Of a stretch of 64,000 bases of DNA, positions 1 through 11,399 are shown piece by piece. The number at the start of each line of letters is the position of its first letter. The stretch's first letter is position 1. This stretch comes from Erinaceus europaeus (taxonomy: Eukaryota; Chordata; Mammalia; Eulipotyphla; Erinaceidae): assembly GCF_950295315.1 (NCBI RefSeq), contig NC_080175.1, positions 87,196,161 through 87,260,160 on the forward strand. Reading direction: 5' to 3'. Below the pieces are notes generated by a model. It did not search any database. It worked only from the letters and a program-made list of their open reading frames with translations, and had not been told where the DNA came from. Both the position numbers and the translations under genes were made by a program.

Positions 1-575
1 CTTGCTTCAGAGTTAGAAATCACCTATAGAACGTAACTACTAATTATTAATAAAAAAGTTATAGGTGTTAGAACATAATTGTTGCATAACTGCTTTATTC
101 TATCTAATAACAAAATCATTCCTCGTGAAATAGTGCTTTGCAGACATTTGCATTTATAATACTGGGCTGAGTAATATTCTTAAATCAACATGAAAATACA
201 CATTTCATAGAAGCAATCGAGTGTCCCTAATGAAATAAGTTAAATACACTCAGTGCTTTATAAGACCGCTAGTCCTGCATTGTGTGGCCTATCTCAACGT
301 GGCATTGTGTTCCTTTCATTACTGTACATCACCCACAAAAAAAGAATAACTACAAATAATGCATTCTGAAATCTACAGATAATCACACTTATTTTCACTC
401 TTCTTTTAGTTGTGAAAGAAGATGAACAACCCTGGGGATATATTTACTCTCTGACTAGACATCAGTTAATAATGTTAGTTGTTCAGTTTTTAGGTTAGTT
501 GTATCAGGAAAATATTAAAATGTACTATGTACAGAACAATAAGCTATAGTTCCCAGGAAGGCCTTATAGCACAGC
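1..575. other. Unique intronic sequence
   Basis: AT-rich sequence with no recognisable repeat or coding exon. It presumably lies in the CADM2 intron that follows the Ig2 exons. Confidence 0.4.
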
Positions 576-588
576 TATAAATAGTTTT

Positions 589-792
589 TTTTTTAAATAT
601 TTATTTTATTTATTTATTCCCTTTTGTTGCCCTTGTTGTTTTATTGTTGTAGTTATTATTGTTGTTGTCGTTGTTGGATAGGACAGAGAGAAATGGAGAG
701 AGGAGGGGAAGACAGAGAGGAGGCGAGAAAGATAGACACCTGCAGACCTGCTTCACCGCCTGTGAAGCGACTCCCCTGCAGGTGGAGAGCCG
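589..792 (-). repeat. ERI type A SINE, 5'-truncated
   Basis: The minus-strand copy runs from its A-rich tail (T-rich on plus) through the conserved body and stops at GGTGGAGAGCC, so the tRNA-like head with the A and B boxes is missing. It is bounded by a perfect 13 bp target-site duplication TATAAATAGTTTT at 576-588 and 793-805. The truncation therefore happened at insertion and not by later deletion. Confidence 0.85.
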
Positions 793-1090
793 TATAAATA
801 GTTTTAAAATGCATTTTCTCAAACTGTATATAAGAAAGTACATTACAAAATAAACAGTAATATTCAGATACATACTGTATATATACATCTATGCTAAATA
901 ACTGCAGCATGACATAACCCAGAAGAAACAAAATAACTTGAACAAGGATAGCACATAATTAGAATTTTAGCTACTAGCAAAATAGTAGTACAGTAAGGAA
1001 TCAAAACATATGTCACAATTTTTCTATTATGTTTGAGGATTCAGATATTGACTAGAATAATCATATATTTTGTTTTCAAAGCAAAACATT

Positions 1091-1684
1091 TTAAAATATT
1101 TATTTATTTATTCCTTTTTGTTGCCCTTGTTGTTTTATTGTTGTAGTTATTACTGTTATTAATGTTGTCATTGTTGGATAGGATAGAGAGAAATGGAGAG
1201 AGGAGGGGAAGACGGAGAGAGGGAAAGAAAGGCAGATACCTGGGAGTCGGGCTGTAGCGCAGTGGGTTAAGCTCAGATGGCGCAAAGCACAAGGATGGGC
1301 ATAAGGATCCCGGTTCGAACCCCGGCTCCCCACCTGCAGGGGAGTTGCTTCACAGGCGGTGAAGCAGGTCTGCAGGTGTCTATCTTTCTCTCCTCCTCTC
1401 TGTCTTCCCCTCCTCTCTCCATTTCTCTCTGTCCTATCCAACAACAACAACAACAACAATAACTACAACAATAAAACAAGGCCAACAAAAGGGAATAAAT
1501 AAATAAAATAAATATTAAAAAAAAAAAAGAAAGGCAGATACCTGCAGACCTGCTTCACCACTTGTGAAGTGACCCCCCCCCCCCTGCAGATGGGGAGCCA
1601 GGGGCTCGAACTGGGATCCTTACACTGGTCCTTGCACTTTGCGCTAAGTGCGCTTAACCCGCTGCGCTGCCGCCAGACTCCCAG
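1091..1684 (-). repeat. ERI type A SINE, split by another SINE
   Basis: An outer minus-strand SINE of roughly 300 bp is interrupted at 1243 by a plus-strand copy. The right part (1545-1684) carries the GGCTCGAACTGGGATCC-like B box region and ends at the head GCCAGACTCCC. A run of 12 or so C residues lies in the body at about 1573. Confidence 0.85.
1243..1528 (+). repeat. ERI type A SINE nested in a SINE
   Basis: A near full-length copy. It has an A-box-like TAGCGCAGTGG at 1255-1265, a B box GGTTCGAACC at 1312-1321, a pyrimidine-rich body, then a CAACAACAATAA stretch and an AATAAATAAATAAAA tail. A perfect 16 bp target-site duplication GAAAGGCAGATACCTG lies at 1227-1242 and 1529-1544, inside the older SINE. 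The head is tRNA-like but the rest is not, so it is not a tRNA gene. Confidence 0.92.
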
Positions 1685-1779
1685 AAAAATATTTTTAAAG
1701 GTGAAAGAGCAATGTCAATAATAATGCATGGCAACAACTGTAACCAGAAGTACACTGGATATATAGATATATAGAGTTT

Positions 1780-1945
1780 ACTTTTTGTTTTATTAAGTCA
1801 TGGAGAGTGACAGAGAGAGGGAGAGACAGCACATCGACCTTCCCACCATATCATGGTATTCACCTACAGTTTCACCACTGGAACCTGAGTCATATGCATG
1901 GCAAGGAATGTACCTTACCTTGTGAATTACCACTCTACCCCTAGT
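1780..1945 (-). repeat. Diverged tRNA-SINE, minus
   Basis: A GAGAGTGACAGAGAGAGGGAGA-like stretch is followed by a decayed reverse B box and ends in a TTACCACTCTACCCC-like segment. The arrangement is that of other minus-strand SINEs here, but it is diverged. Confidence 0.5.
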
Positions 1946-2104
1946 CTTTTAAATTTTGACAATATTCAGGTTTAATTTTATCCTGACATATAAAAATAAA
2001 CATCAATTCCTGAGAAAAGTGCGGGAGAAGAAAGACTAGAGATGTGTGATTCTGGGGGAAATAATATGTTAATCTGGGTACTGTGACAGTCATGAAAATT
2101 TACT

Positions 2105-2240
2105 TATTAATGAAAAAGAGAGGAGAGAGAATACCAAAGAATCACTTTTTTTTGCCCACGCAATGCCAGGAATCAAACTAGAGACCTCATGTTTGAGAGT
2201 CCTATGCCTTGTCCACTGCACCACCACCCTCAAGCTGCTA
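2105..2240 (-). repeat. Old tRNA-SINE, minus
   Basis: It contains AATGCCAGGAATCAAACTAG (a reverse, diverged B box region) followed by CTTGTCCACTGCACCACC, the reversed head of this SINE class. Confidence 0.5.
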
Positions 2241-2696
2241 TGATGGCAAATTTTGTACATCCACTTAGATGCACAACAGGATGTCAAGAGATTTGGCCAC
2301 TTTTCTGAGTGCTTCCATGAGAGTGCTTTTGGAAGAGATTGACATTTAAATCTATTGATTGTGTAAACATCCATGTCCTTCAGGGGAATGATCTTAGGGA
2401 GCATTACAAAGTGAGATGGGAAGGAAAGACAGGAAAAAGCACTTATTGAGCAGATTTAACCAAGAGAAACTGCCTTTTTGCTGCTGTAGAATTTTCAGAA
2501 GAGAAGCTAGGATGTGGCTCAGATTTATTTCACTTGATGGATAATGGGCATGACTATTAGGGGATACTACCAATTCTCATTAGTGTTTGGGTAAGGATTA
2601 CTCTTGCTATAAAGCCTAATATATTTTGAAAATTTTTACTGAGATACACTTCATAAGATCTTCTGTCTATTCATATGTTAATATTGGTTTGTAAAC
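2241..2696. other. Unique intronic sequence
   Basis: No repeat or exon recognised; AT-rich. Confidence 0.35.
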
Positions 2697-2707
2697 ACAT
2701 TATGACT

Positions 2708-2981
2708 TTTTTTTAATATTTATTTTATTTATTCCCTTTTGTTGCCCTTGTTTTATTGGTGTAGTTATTATTGTTATCGTTGTTGTTGGATAGGACAGAG
2801 AGAAATGGAGAGAGGAGGGGAAGACGGGGGAAAGAAAGGCAGATACCTGCAGATCTGCTTCACCACCTGTGAAGCGACACCCTTGCAGGTGGAGAGCTGG
2901 GGCCTCGAACTGGATCCTTACGCTGGTCCTTGTGCCTCGCGCCATGTGAGCTTAAGCCACTGCACTACTGCCCGACTCCCG
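2708..2981 (-). repeat. ERI type A SINE
   Basis: A near full-length minus copy from the T-rich end to the head CCCGACTCCC. It is flanked by a perfect 11 bp duplication ACATTATGACT at 2697-2707 and 2982-2992. Confidence 0.9.
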
Positions 2982-2992
2982 ACATTATGACT

Positions 2993-3751
2993 GTTCTATG
3001 TAATCTACATTATTATGAGTTATAGCATACTCATCTTACTGCATTTAACCAAAAGTGAAACATTACTGAATGATATAGGCCATGCCATTTAAGTCTAATC
3101 TACAAATAAGTCATGTGCAAGTCATAAATGATTTTCACTTCATTAACAGAAAAAAAGAAAGGTTTATTCTGGAGGAGGCAAGGATGCAATTTCCCTGATG
3201 CTCCTGTTTACTCATTTGCATAGGAATGCAGTTAGCCACAGGAATAAGGACAAGTCACCAACAGTATTTTCACTAAGTCAGAGAAGCAAGAAAGAACAGA
3301 ATTCAATCTCATTTATTTTCATTATGCCTGTTTAGTAGAAGTAAGAATTTGTGCAATAGTTCTACCATGGGTCTGCATTTCCTGGAGAGTCAGAATGGGA
3401 AATTTCAATTACAATCAAATTTAAAGGGAGATGATAAAAAACTTAATAAATTGCTAGAAGACTTTCAGGAAGACCACCAAATCATCTCTAAATTAGCAAA
3501 ATCAAGGAATATCAAACACACTGAATTCACGTCACAGTTCCTCAAATGCTAATTAGGCTCTGCTTAGAAGTTGAAACCTGGTAAGCTTTACCCTGAAGTT
3601 CAACTATACCACCCTGGCAATTTTTTCAATGGAAAACACCACATAAATAGCTACTTTTCTCATCTCCTTTTGGCAGAAGAGACACTCAGTTTTGAAGAGA
3701 TTTATTTAACTATTCAGCCAAAATTTCAGCTTACAATTCCATGAAGTGTCA
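2993..3751. other. Unique intronic sequence
   Basis: No repeat recognised. A short open frame on plus at 3349-3552 has no recognisable domain and no splice context, and is not supported as coding. Confidence 0.35.
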
Positions 3752-3760
3752 GCAGTCTTC

Positions 3761-4017
3761 CTATTTATTTATTTATTCCCTTTTTTAAATTGTAGTTATA
3801 GTTGTCATTGTTGTTGGATAGGACAGAGAGAAATGGAGAGAGGAGGGGAAGACAGGGAGAGAGAAAGATAGACACCTGTAGACCTGCTTCACCGCCTGTG
3901 AAGTGATTCCCCTCAGGTGGGCAGCCGGAGGCTCAAACCAGGATCCTTATGCCAGTCCTTGCGCTTTGCGCCACATGAGCTTAACCCACTGTGCTACTAC
4001 CGCCCGACTTCCAATCG
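3761..4017 (-). repeat. ERI type A SINE
   Basis: A minus copy with head CGCCCGACTTCC at its right end. A 9 bp duplication GCAGTCTTC flanks it at 3752-3760 and 4018-4026. Confidence 0.88.
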
Positions 4018-4026
4018 GCAGTCTTC

Positions 4027-4794
4027 TTTAAGCATGTCATGTTATTAACATACACAAAATTTATTTTTGGCACAACAAATACTATGATAAAGTGACTTCT
4101 CTCACAAACTTGATTCTACTCAGCAGTTTTTATGGCAGAAAATAAGATGGTCATTAGCAGATTTCTCAATGATAAAAATCCCTACCTTTTTTATGCAGGT
4201 TTTACTTATTTTCATCAGCCATATTATTATACCCATTAAAAAGCTGATCAAGTATGATGAGGGTAACTTTGTTTATGTGAAGTAGTTGTATAATTCTAGA
4301 AAGAATATCTTTGAATTCTTACCTACCTCTGATTTTTTTCCATCATTGATGTTGTACCATTCTATGTAGGCTTTCTCAGATGGAGTGAGAAAGAAATACA
4401 CCACAGGACCAAAGCCTCCTACACTGGGATGGCAATTAGACTTGAATTTAGGCCAAGTGCAAGAGCACTTATCCTAGTAGTGAGTGCTCCAGCTGACTTG
4501 TCAGTCAAACTCTGATATTTATTAAGCTATCTCCATTGAATAGGGGCAAAATAAAAGTTGTAATGATCTCAAAAGCTGTTAATTTCAAGATTTCAATTTT
4601 CTGTAGTTCTTTTACGTATTTATTATGATAATTGAAACCCCTGATACAAATGTTTTTATGCATCACTTATTTAATATAACAAAATATATGAAGGAATTAT
4701 TTAGGTCTAACAGTAAGCATAACAAGCAATAGGATAATGAATTTATTTTTAAAAATCTTAGCTTATTGCCTAAATAACATCATTTATCTTTGTT
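4027..4794. other. Unique intronic sequence
   Basis: AT-rich sequence with no repeat or exon recognised. Confidence 0.35.
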
Positions 4795-5312
4795 TTTAAT
4801 TTTTGTATTGTTTGTTGGTTTGATAGAGAAAGAGAAAAACCAAGACAGAGGGAGAGATAGAGAAGAAAAAAGAGGGGAGTCGCGCAGTAGCGCTAGGGGT
4901 TAAGCACAAGTGACGCACCAACGTAAGGATCCAGGTTCGAGCTCCTGGCTCCCCACCTGCAGGGGAGTCGCTTCACAGATGGTGAAGCAGGTCTGCAGGT
5001 GTCTCTCTTTCTCTCCCCCTCTCTGTCTTCCCCTCCTCTCTTGATTTCTCTCTGTCCTATCCAACAAGGACAACAACAATAATAACTACAACAATAAAAC
5101 AACAAGGGCAACAAAAAGGAATAAATAAATAATTATTAAAAAATAAAAAATAATAATTGTTAAAAAAAAAGAAAAAAGAGAAACACCTGCGGCATTGCTT
5201 CACACTTGTGAAGTTTTCCCCCTGCAGGTGGGGACCAGGGGACTGTACTTGGGTCCTTGTGCGCTGTATCGTGTGTACCCTTCAGCCAGGTGTGGCACCA
5301 CCCAGCTGCCCC
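4795..5312 (-). repeat. ERI type B SINE, split by a type A copy
   Basis: The left part is a GATAGAGAAAGAG-like body. The right part (5181-5312) runs AACACCTGCGGC through a reversed B box and CACCACCCAGCTGCCCCC. A younger plus-strand SINE sits between them. Confidence 0.75.
4875..5170 (+). repeat. ERI type A SINE nested in type B
   Basis: Head GGGAGTCGCGCAGTAGCGCT, B box GGTTCGAGCTCC, and a poly(A)-rich AATAAATAAAT tail. A 10 bp duplication GAAAAAAGAG lies at 4865-4874 and 5171-5180. Insertion of type A into type B implies that type A was active later at this locus. Confidence 0.88.
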
Positions 5313-5699
5313 CAGTTATCTTTTTAACAAGGCCTTTCCCCCCCCTTTTTACCTAGAAATCTAACTAGGAATGAAAAATAGAGTAATACATAATCCATAT
5401 TTTCACTGAGTATGAGTACCTTTGTCAAATTATATACTTTGTAATCAATTTAAAATTTCAAATTGTAATCAACTTAAAAAATAACGCCCCTCCTTCCCAC
5501 AAGGCTAGATTTCTTAAGCAAATTATGGACTTTTTTCTTAGTTGCTGTTTTTAACATCTAATATATTTAATTTCTAAGACTCAAGTCATTTTTTAACTGA
5601 CGCTTACATAAAGAATAATTACATGAAAGTTTTGGAAATAATTCATCTCTTTTCATGTCATAAATATACAACAGTGTAAGTTATACAATATTTCATCTT

Positions 5700-5945
5700 T
5701 CTCTATTAGTTTTGTATTTTTGCCCAAATATTTTTCTTTTCTTTATTTTTTTGGACAGTGCACTTGCTGACACACAGGTACAGTTTCTCAGTGAGAGTCC
5801 CTTGTGGAACATTCTCTCCCTCACTTTAGGTCCTTTTACACCATCGTGCTACATGTTCCAAAGTTTCCCTCCACCTCTTCCCTCCTCCTTCCCCAGAATT
5901 CTTTGCTTTGGTAACATATTTTCATGTGATCTTTATTTATGTATA
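5700..5945 (-). repeat. Probable L1 3' end, antisense, diverged
   Basis: The pyrimidine-rich CCTCTTCCCTCCTCCTTCCC followed by CAGAATTCTTTGCTTTGG matches the reversed 3' UTR of L1 copies elsewhere in the window (for example 33040-33065). It is diverged and lacks a clear tail. Confidence 0.45.
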
Positions 5946-5974
5946 TAATGTTCTTTTAAAAATACTAATATTTG

Positions 5975-6192
5975 GCAGCCGGGGTAGAGGCACACCTGGA
6001 TGAGTGCACATGTTACATTGCACAAGGACCCAGGTTTGAGCCCCCAGTCCCCACCTGCAGGAGGAAAGCTTTGCAAGTGGTGAAGCAGTATTGCAGGGGT
6101 CTCTCTGTCTTTCCTTCTCTATCAACTCCTTCCCTTTTGATTTCTGGCTGTCTCTATCCAGTAAATAAAATCAAGATAGTAAAAAAATAAAT
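5975..6192 (+). repeat. ERI type B SINE
   Basis: Head GGCAGCCGGGGTAGAGGCAC, B box region CCCAGGTTTGAGCCCCC, and tail AAATAAAATCAAGATAG then A-rich. A perfect 15 bp duplication AAATACTAATATTTG lies at 5960-5974 and 6193-6207. Confidence 0.9.
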
Positions 6193-6555
6193 AAATACTA
6201 ATATTTGTATCATTGCAAATAGTTCATGGTAGTAAAGGAGATGATGTTGGCAAAACCTTTATTATTATTGCTATTAATTTTCATCTGCAAGGGTGAAATG
6301 TATTTGCACCATCTTGGAGAAATGAGAACAAGTCACCTTGTGACAACAACAATCCACATCCCCTCTGTAAAATGATACTGAAGGCTAAAAAAAATGTATA
6401 TATGCTTTTTCTTATATGTTAGTTAAATGCAGACTTTTTTTTTTGATAAATGAACAGCATTCATCTCTGTTTTCAGATGTGCTCAAACAAGTCAATAATA
6501 AAACATTATCATATTTCCTGATTCTTGATGCAAATGATAATAAGATATATAACTA

Positions 6556-6875
6556 GCAGGAGGCTGACTAGACTTTTCTGGACAGATGACCCCACCAATG
6601 TGTCCTGAAGCTCCGCTTCCCCAGAGTCCCACCTTACTAGTCAACACCCATGTTCAGCGGGGAAGCAATTACAGAAGCCAGACCTTCCACCTTCTGCATC
6701 CCACAATGACCCTGAGTCCATGCTCCCAGAGGCTTAAAGAATAGGAAAGCTATCAGGGGACAGGATGAGATAAGGAGGACTGGTGGTGGGAATTATGTGG
6801 AGTTGCACCCCTCTTATTCTATGGTTTTGTTAATGTCTCTTTTTTAAATAAATAAAAATATATTTTTTAAAAAAA
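6556..6875 (+). repeat. HC repeat, 3' ~320 bp
   Basis: It runs from a CTGACTAGACTTTTCTGGACA motif through CAGCGGGGAAGCAATTACAG, CCATGCTCCCAGAGG and GGTGGTGGGAATTATGTGG to a TAAATAAATAAAA poly(A)-like end. The same order recurs in at least eight other places in this window. Confidence 0.8.
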
Positions 6876-7050
6876 GATACATCACTTTTCTGGGCTGAGC
6901 CTGCTTTCCAATATAGTTCCTTCTGCTTTCTACAGGCTGCCTTTGTCTCACTATCATTCCCCCCAACCCTTTCCACAGGGCTGCTTGCACCCGTTTACCC
7001 CTAAGCAAGTTTCTTCAAATACCATAGGTTGTACTATGAGGTTCCAGGTG

Positions 7051-7095
<45 letters not shown>

Positions 7096-7096
7096 T
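7051..7096. repeat. (TTA)n microsatellite
   Basis: About 15 uninterrupted ATT units. Confidence 0.98.
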
Positions 7097-7324
7097 GTTT
7101 TTGTTTTTACTGCTTTATCTGGTTTTACCCTGGACATGATTGTTTGTTCACTATCACTCCATTGCCACCAACACTCCCTGGAAGTCCTCTGCCCTAAGCT
7201 TTAACACACTGACACAAGTGTACATTTCTGAATCTGTTAGCAACAGATTACATTAGGAATTGGTGCTTCTTTATTTTCTTAATACACACACACACATGCA
7301 TACAAACACATTTTATTTATGTTT

Positions 7325-7446
7325 TTGTTAGCCTGAGCACTGCTCAGCTATGATTTATGGTGATGCTGGATTTTGAGCCTGGGTTTTTTGGTACCTCAGG
7401 CACATAAGTCCTTGGGCATATAACAATTATGCTATCTTCTCAGCCC
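7325..7446 (-). repeat. Old tRNA-SINE, minus
   Basis: GAGCACTGCTCAGCTATG, GATTTTGAGCCTGGG (reversed B box region), GTACCTCAGGCACATAAG and ATTATGCTATCTTCTCAGCCC follow one another as in copies at 48765, 56470, 57900 and 58262. Confidence 0.7.
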
Positions 7447-7849
7447 TGTGACAAGTCCTGAGTCTTCTAATGTTCTCTGAAAGTAACTTCCATCTGGCTG
7501 AATTGGCAGCTTTCCTAAGACTTGGTTTGGTGCTGACCAATCTGCAAATCAGAAAACCTATTACTGATTTTACACTTTGTATTTAGGCCAATCTGTCTGT
7601 AGCTAATTTTTTTTTCCTCTTTCAAATCTTCATCTCATATGCTTTTCCACTTGAAAAAAAAACACAATATTATTTATATTCCTGTGTCTTATAAGACATC
7701 CTTCTCATTTACAAAACCCACTCATCCATGAAGAACATTAAAATATTTCCACAAAAAAATGTATCAAGAGATATACAGGAAATTTGCACACAGGTTACTG
7801 AAGAGAGAATTCTCATTCTTTGTATTATAGCAATCTTTTAAATTTATTT

Positions 7850-8022
7850 TTATTTTTTATTATTTAGTTTGGATCAATACAGAGAAGAAATTGATAAGAA
7901 AGGGGGAGAAACATTCCAATAATGCTGTTTAATAGCTCATGAAGATGCCCCCTGGGGCTTGAACCCAGGTCCTTGTACACTGTAATATTTGAGCTCAACC
8001 CAGTGCAACACCACCTGGCCTC
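7850..8022 (-). repeat. ERI type B SINE, minus
   Basis: It contains GGGCTTGAACCCAGGTCCTT (reversed B box) and ends CACCACCTGGCC. The body is diverged, so it is an older copy. Confidence 0.75.
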
Positions 8023-8099
8023 TACTTATAACAGTCTTAAAACAGAGGGTTTTTCAAACAAAAGAATGTGTTCAACACCCTTGTAAAGATCTCTAGGTA

Positions 8100-8443
8100 C
8101 TTACAGTAACAATGAGTTGTTCATTAACTCACCTTTGTGGAACCATTTTGAATTTTTGTTCACCCCTTGTGGAAAACATTCTGAAGGTATCTCAGAACAC
8201 TAGAAATGGACCTACTCTATGACCCAGAAATAGCCAAAACTTGGAAGCAATGTAGATGTCCAATGACATATAAGTGACTAAAAAAGTAACATATATATAT
8301 ATATATATGCTATGGAACACTACTCATTTGTTAAAAATGATGAAATAATCTTCTTTGCCTCATCTTGAGTGGAAATTGAAGGTATCGTGCTAAGTGTGAT
8401 AAGCCAAATGATCTCATGTGTAGGTGGCATTTAAGAAATAAAG
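8100..8443 (+). repeat. L1 3' end of ORF2, plus
   Basis: It carries a decayed version of the L1 ORF2 C-terminal region (AACTTGGAAGCAATGTAG..., ATGGAACACTACTCA...) followed by GTGTGATAAGCCAAATGATC. A (TA)n run at 8290-8309 replaces the TATATACACA found in other copies. Confidence 0.8.
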
Positions 8444-8722
8444 ATGGGAAGTCGGGTGGTAGTGCAGTGGATTGAGCAAACATGGCGTGAAGCATAAGGA
8501 CCGTCTTAAGGATCCGAGTTCGAGGCCCCAGCTCCCCTGCTTTGCAGGTGGTGAAGCAGGTCTACAGGTGTCTATCTTTCTCTCCCCCCTCTGTCTTCCC
8601 CTCCTCTCTTGATTTTTCTCTGTCCTATCCAACAATGATGATATCACTACAACAACAATAATAGCTACAACAATAAAAAACAACAAGGGCACCAAAAGGG
8701 AAAATAAATAAATGAAGTTTAA
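8444..8722 (+). repeat. ERI type A SINE
   Basis: Head GGGAAGTCGGGTGGTAGTGC, B box region GAGTTCGAGGCCCC, and tail AACAACAAGGGCACC then AAATAAATAAATG. It is inserted at the end of an L1 fragment. A short duplication AAGAAATA is visible on both sides. Confidence 0.85.
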
Positions 8723-8967
8723 AAAAAGAAATATGAATAATTTTTAATCGGGAAATCTTGCTCTTCTGCCCAGGATATTTATCAATTTCTAGAGAAATTT
8801 TTAGTTACTACAGAGAAAGGAAGACCTACAGGAGACATGATTAGCATCAAACAACTAGAAGGAAGAAGTCCTAAAGAGTCCCTAGCCCTACATACCAACT
8901 GTTTCTCTTCTAAGTTAGTTACATTAGCTCTATTTGTTTCCTCCATGTTTCTTCCTTATTAAAACAC

Positions 8968-9135
8968 ACCACGGCTGGGATATAGCATAATAGCTATGCA
9001 AAAGGCTTTCATGCCTGAGTTTCAAAGGTCCTAGGCTCAATCCCCAGTCCCAAATGAGCAGTGCTCTGGTCTTTCTATCTCTCTGTGCCTATCTTTTTTC
9101 TTTTTATCTCTCTTATTAAAAATAAATAGATAAAA
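8968..9135 (+). repeat. Old tRNA-SINE, plus
   Basis: GGCTGGGATATAGCATAATAG head, CCTAGGCTCAATCCCCAG B-box region, GAGCAGTGCTCTGGTCTTTC, then TCTCTCTTATTAAAAATAAATA. Confidence 0.7.
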
Positions 9136-9213
9136 TATTTTCTAAATGATATACACGAAGAACCGTGAGACCCATGTGAAAGCTAGTGTGTCCTTTAAGA
9201 ACTTTAATTATAT

Positions 9214-9216
<3 letters not shown>

Positions 9217-9251
<35 letters not shown>
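9217..9251. repeat. (CA)n microsatellite
   Basis: About 17 AC dinucleotides without interruption. Confidence 0.98.
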
Positions 9252-9253
<2 letters not shown>

Positions 9254-10380
9254 CTTGCATCTGAAATGAAGGGAATGTTTAGATATTTAATAATCTGAGT
9301 AAGAAGGGGCACTAAAATACATTTTTGATGCAAAAAGATGTAATTCAAATGCAGCCCACACCTCAAAGTCTACTACTTTTTATTAGACGCCAGTGAATTG
9401 ATCTTCAAGATTTAACCAGAGGCATTTCAACTGCAGCACTCCCTACTGATCATTTCCTCTCTGTAACATAGACGTTTTCTGAGCTGTTTACTCCATCTTT
9501 GACTATTTCTCATTTTGAAGTAAAAAAAAAAAAAATTCTCACTTTTCATTTAATTCACAACATTTTTCATAATATTGAAAACTATAAGATATTTCCCTAT
9601 CATAATCTTTAAATTTATTTAATCCCAGTGGAAAACCTTACTTTTGAGGCAATTATTGGTTTGACAAATACGTATAGATTATGTATGTACAAGATAAATT
9701 CCTACAGCTAAGTACCATGAAGTCCCCCAGATGGTGATAGTACAGATAGATGGAACAGATATACAACAAACAAAATGAAAAATTGACAGCAGCATTGCAC
9801 TGTGATGATGTATTATGGGAACCATGGAGAAATCATGCGCATTTGTCACAAACAAGTACACTCAAAACTGACACTTAAAAACAACTCAATGATTACATAT
9901 ATTTGAACAGGCAGGATTTCTTGAGGGAAAGAAGGAAAAGGAATTCAAAGCAAAGAGATGAAAAAAGAGTTGATGTAGAACTGAATACAGGCTAATTGTA
10001 GACAGTCAACACTGTTAGGTGTAGAACAGATCTAGGAGACAAGTAGCAAGAGTCCCGTAAGAAGAGGCTATATTTAAAAGTGAACATCAAACTGAACAGG
10101 TCATGCATTATATTAGAGGGAGTAAGAAATCACCTTAAGTTTATGAGCAAGTGAGTATCAGACTCACAAGAAAGTGTTGGCAAAATATTTGGAAGTCTTA
10201 AAATTGAATGGGTCAGATAGAGATTAGACATAAATGTAGGATGCAATGTTGACTCACAGGAAGATTGTAGGGAAAATAAAAGAATGATAGTAAAAATGTG
10301 TATAATAATACGTTAAATAAATGTATGAACATTGGGAATAAACAATTTAATTTTTCAATATTTAACCTGCTTTGCAGGCA
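9252..10380. other. Unique intronic sequence
   Basis: AT-rich and without a recognised repeat or exon. Possible very old repeats cannot be excluded by eye. Confidence 0.35.
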
Positions 10381-10498
10381 AGGCAGAGATGAGAACACTA
10401 CTCAGCTGTGCTATATAGTGGGGCCAGGGATTGAATTTGTGGCCTTAGGGGCCTCAGACATAAAAGTTTGATGCTGTATCTCGGTGCACTATTCCTGA
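10381..10498 (-). repeat. Old tRNA-SINE, minus
   Basis: Diverged copy: CTACTCAGCTGTGCTATATA, GGGATTGAATTTGTGGCC, GGCCTCAGACATAAAAG. Confidence 0.55.
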
Positions 10499-10560
10499 AA
10501 TCTTTATATTTTTATTCATAGATTTCTACGACTGTTAAATCTATTATCTATTGCTTTAAA

Positions 10561-10561
10561 C

Positions 10562-10595
<34 letters not shown>

Positions 10596-10596
10596 T
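10561..10596. repeat. (TA)n microsatellite
   Basis: TA repeats with one TG interruption. Confidence 0.95.
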
Positions 10597-10655
10597 TTAG
10601 TATCTCATCTATTGTATTTACTAACATTTCTAACATTTCAGTTTAAAACGAATTT

Positions 10656-10876
10656 CTCAGGGATTGGGCAGTAGCACAGCGGGTTAAGGGCACATGGCAC
10701 GAAGAATCCTGGTTCGAACCCCTGGCTTCCCATCTGGGGGGGGCAGGCACTTCACAAGCAGTGAAGCTGATCTGCAGGTGTCTATCTTACTCTCGCCCTC
10801 TCTGTCTTTCCCTCCTTTCTCAATTTCTTTCTGTCCTATCCAACAACAATGGCAACAATAAAACTAGCTTATCCAA
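10656..10876 (+). repeat. ERI type A SINE, diverged
   Basis: GGGATTGGGCAGTAGCACAG head, CCTGGTTCGAACCCCTGG B-box region, and CTGTCCTATCCAACAAC in the tail. The terminal A-rich tail is short, and the solo LTR lies 58 bp further on. Confidence 0.85.
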
Positions 10877-10934
10877 CATTTTATCCCAATTATTACACAA
10901 TGAATATGAAAGGGAAATATCATATTTAGGGATT

Positions 10935-11393
10935 TGTTGTTTTCGCCGGGCTGGCTTCAAGGGCGGGTAACAGACAACCAGGGACTCATGGTTGAGCTGT
11001 AGGCAGTATCTCTTTATTCATGCAGGACACAGCACAATCTAAGCCGAGCTAAGATAAACTCAAGTACCCTAAAACTCACAATGCTGTCTTTATATATACT
11101 TGCCAAGTAGGGTGGAAACAAGATGTGACATAGAGAGGGTAGAGAGAAAAGTGACTGGTGAAAATCAGGGTATGACAAGGAGAGGATCAGGGTGTGACAA
11201 GGAGAGGGGGCGGAGCAGGCAAGAATTCTACCACTAAACCACTAATGCCCTGGAGGGAGTGTGGTGCTTTATGTAAATGTAAAAGTGATTTATGTAAATA
11301 GACCGCTTTGAATGGGATCAAACCCAATCCCTATAGAGGCATACCGGTGCTTGGTTAAGCAGAAGCCAGGGGGAGCTGGCATACTACCCAACA
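10935..11393 (-). mobile_element. Solo LTR of an endogenous retrovirus, minus
   Basis: A 459 bp element starts TGTTGTTTTCGCC and ends CTACCCAACA on plus, so it has TG...CA termini in both orientations. It is bounded by a perfect 6 bp duplication GGGATT at 10929-10934 and 11394-11399. Transcription sense is minus: a TATATATAAAG promoter motif (11088-11098 reversed) and a polyadenylation signal AATAAA (reverse of 11013-11018) lie in that order with about 75 bp between them, leaving a short R region. The U3 carries two ATGTAAAT-like motifs and a repeated TGACAAGGAGAGG. A 6 bp duplication is usual for class II (beta-like) retroviruses; the family itself I do not recognise. No internal retroviral genes remain. 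Confidence 0.88.
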
Positions 11394-11399
11394 GGGATT

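Noticed and set aside
1243..1330. tRNA-like A and B boxes as a tRNA gene
   Set aside because: No cloverleaf acceptor pairing after the B box; the same head recurs in many copies with SINE bodies and tails.
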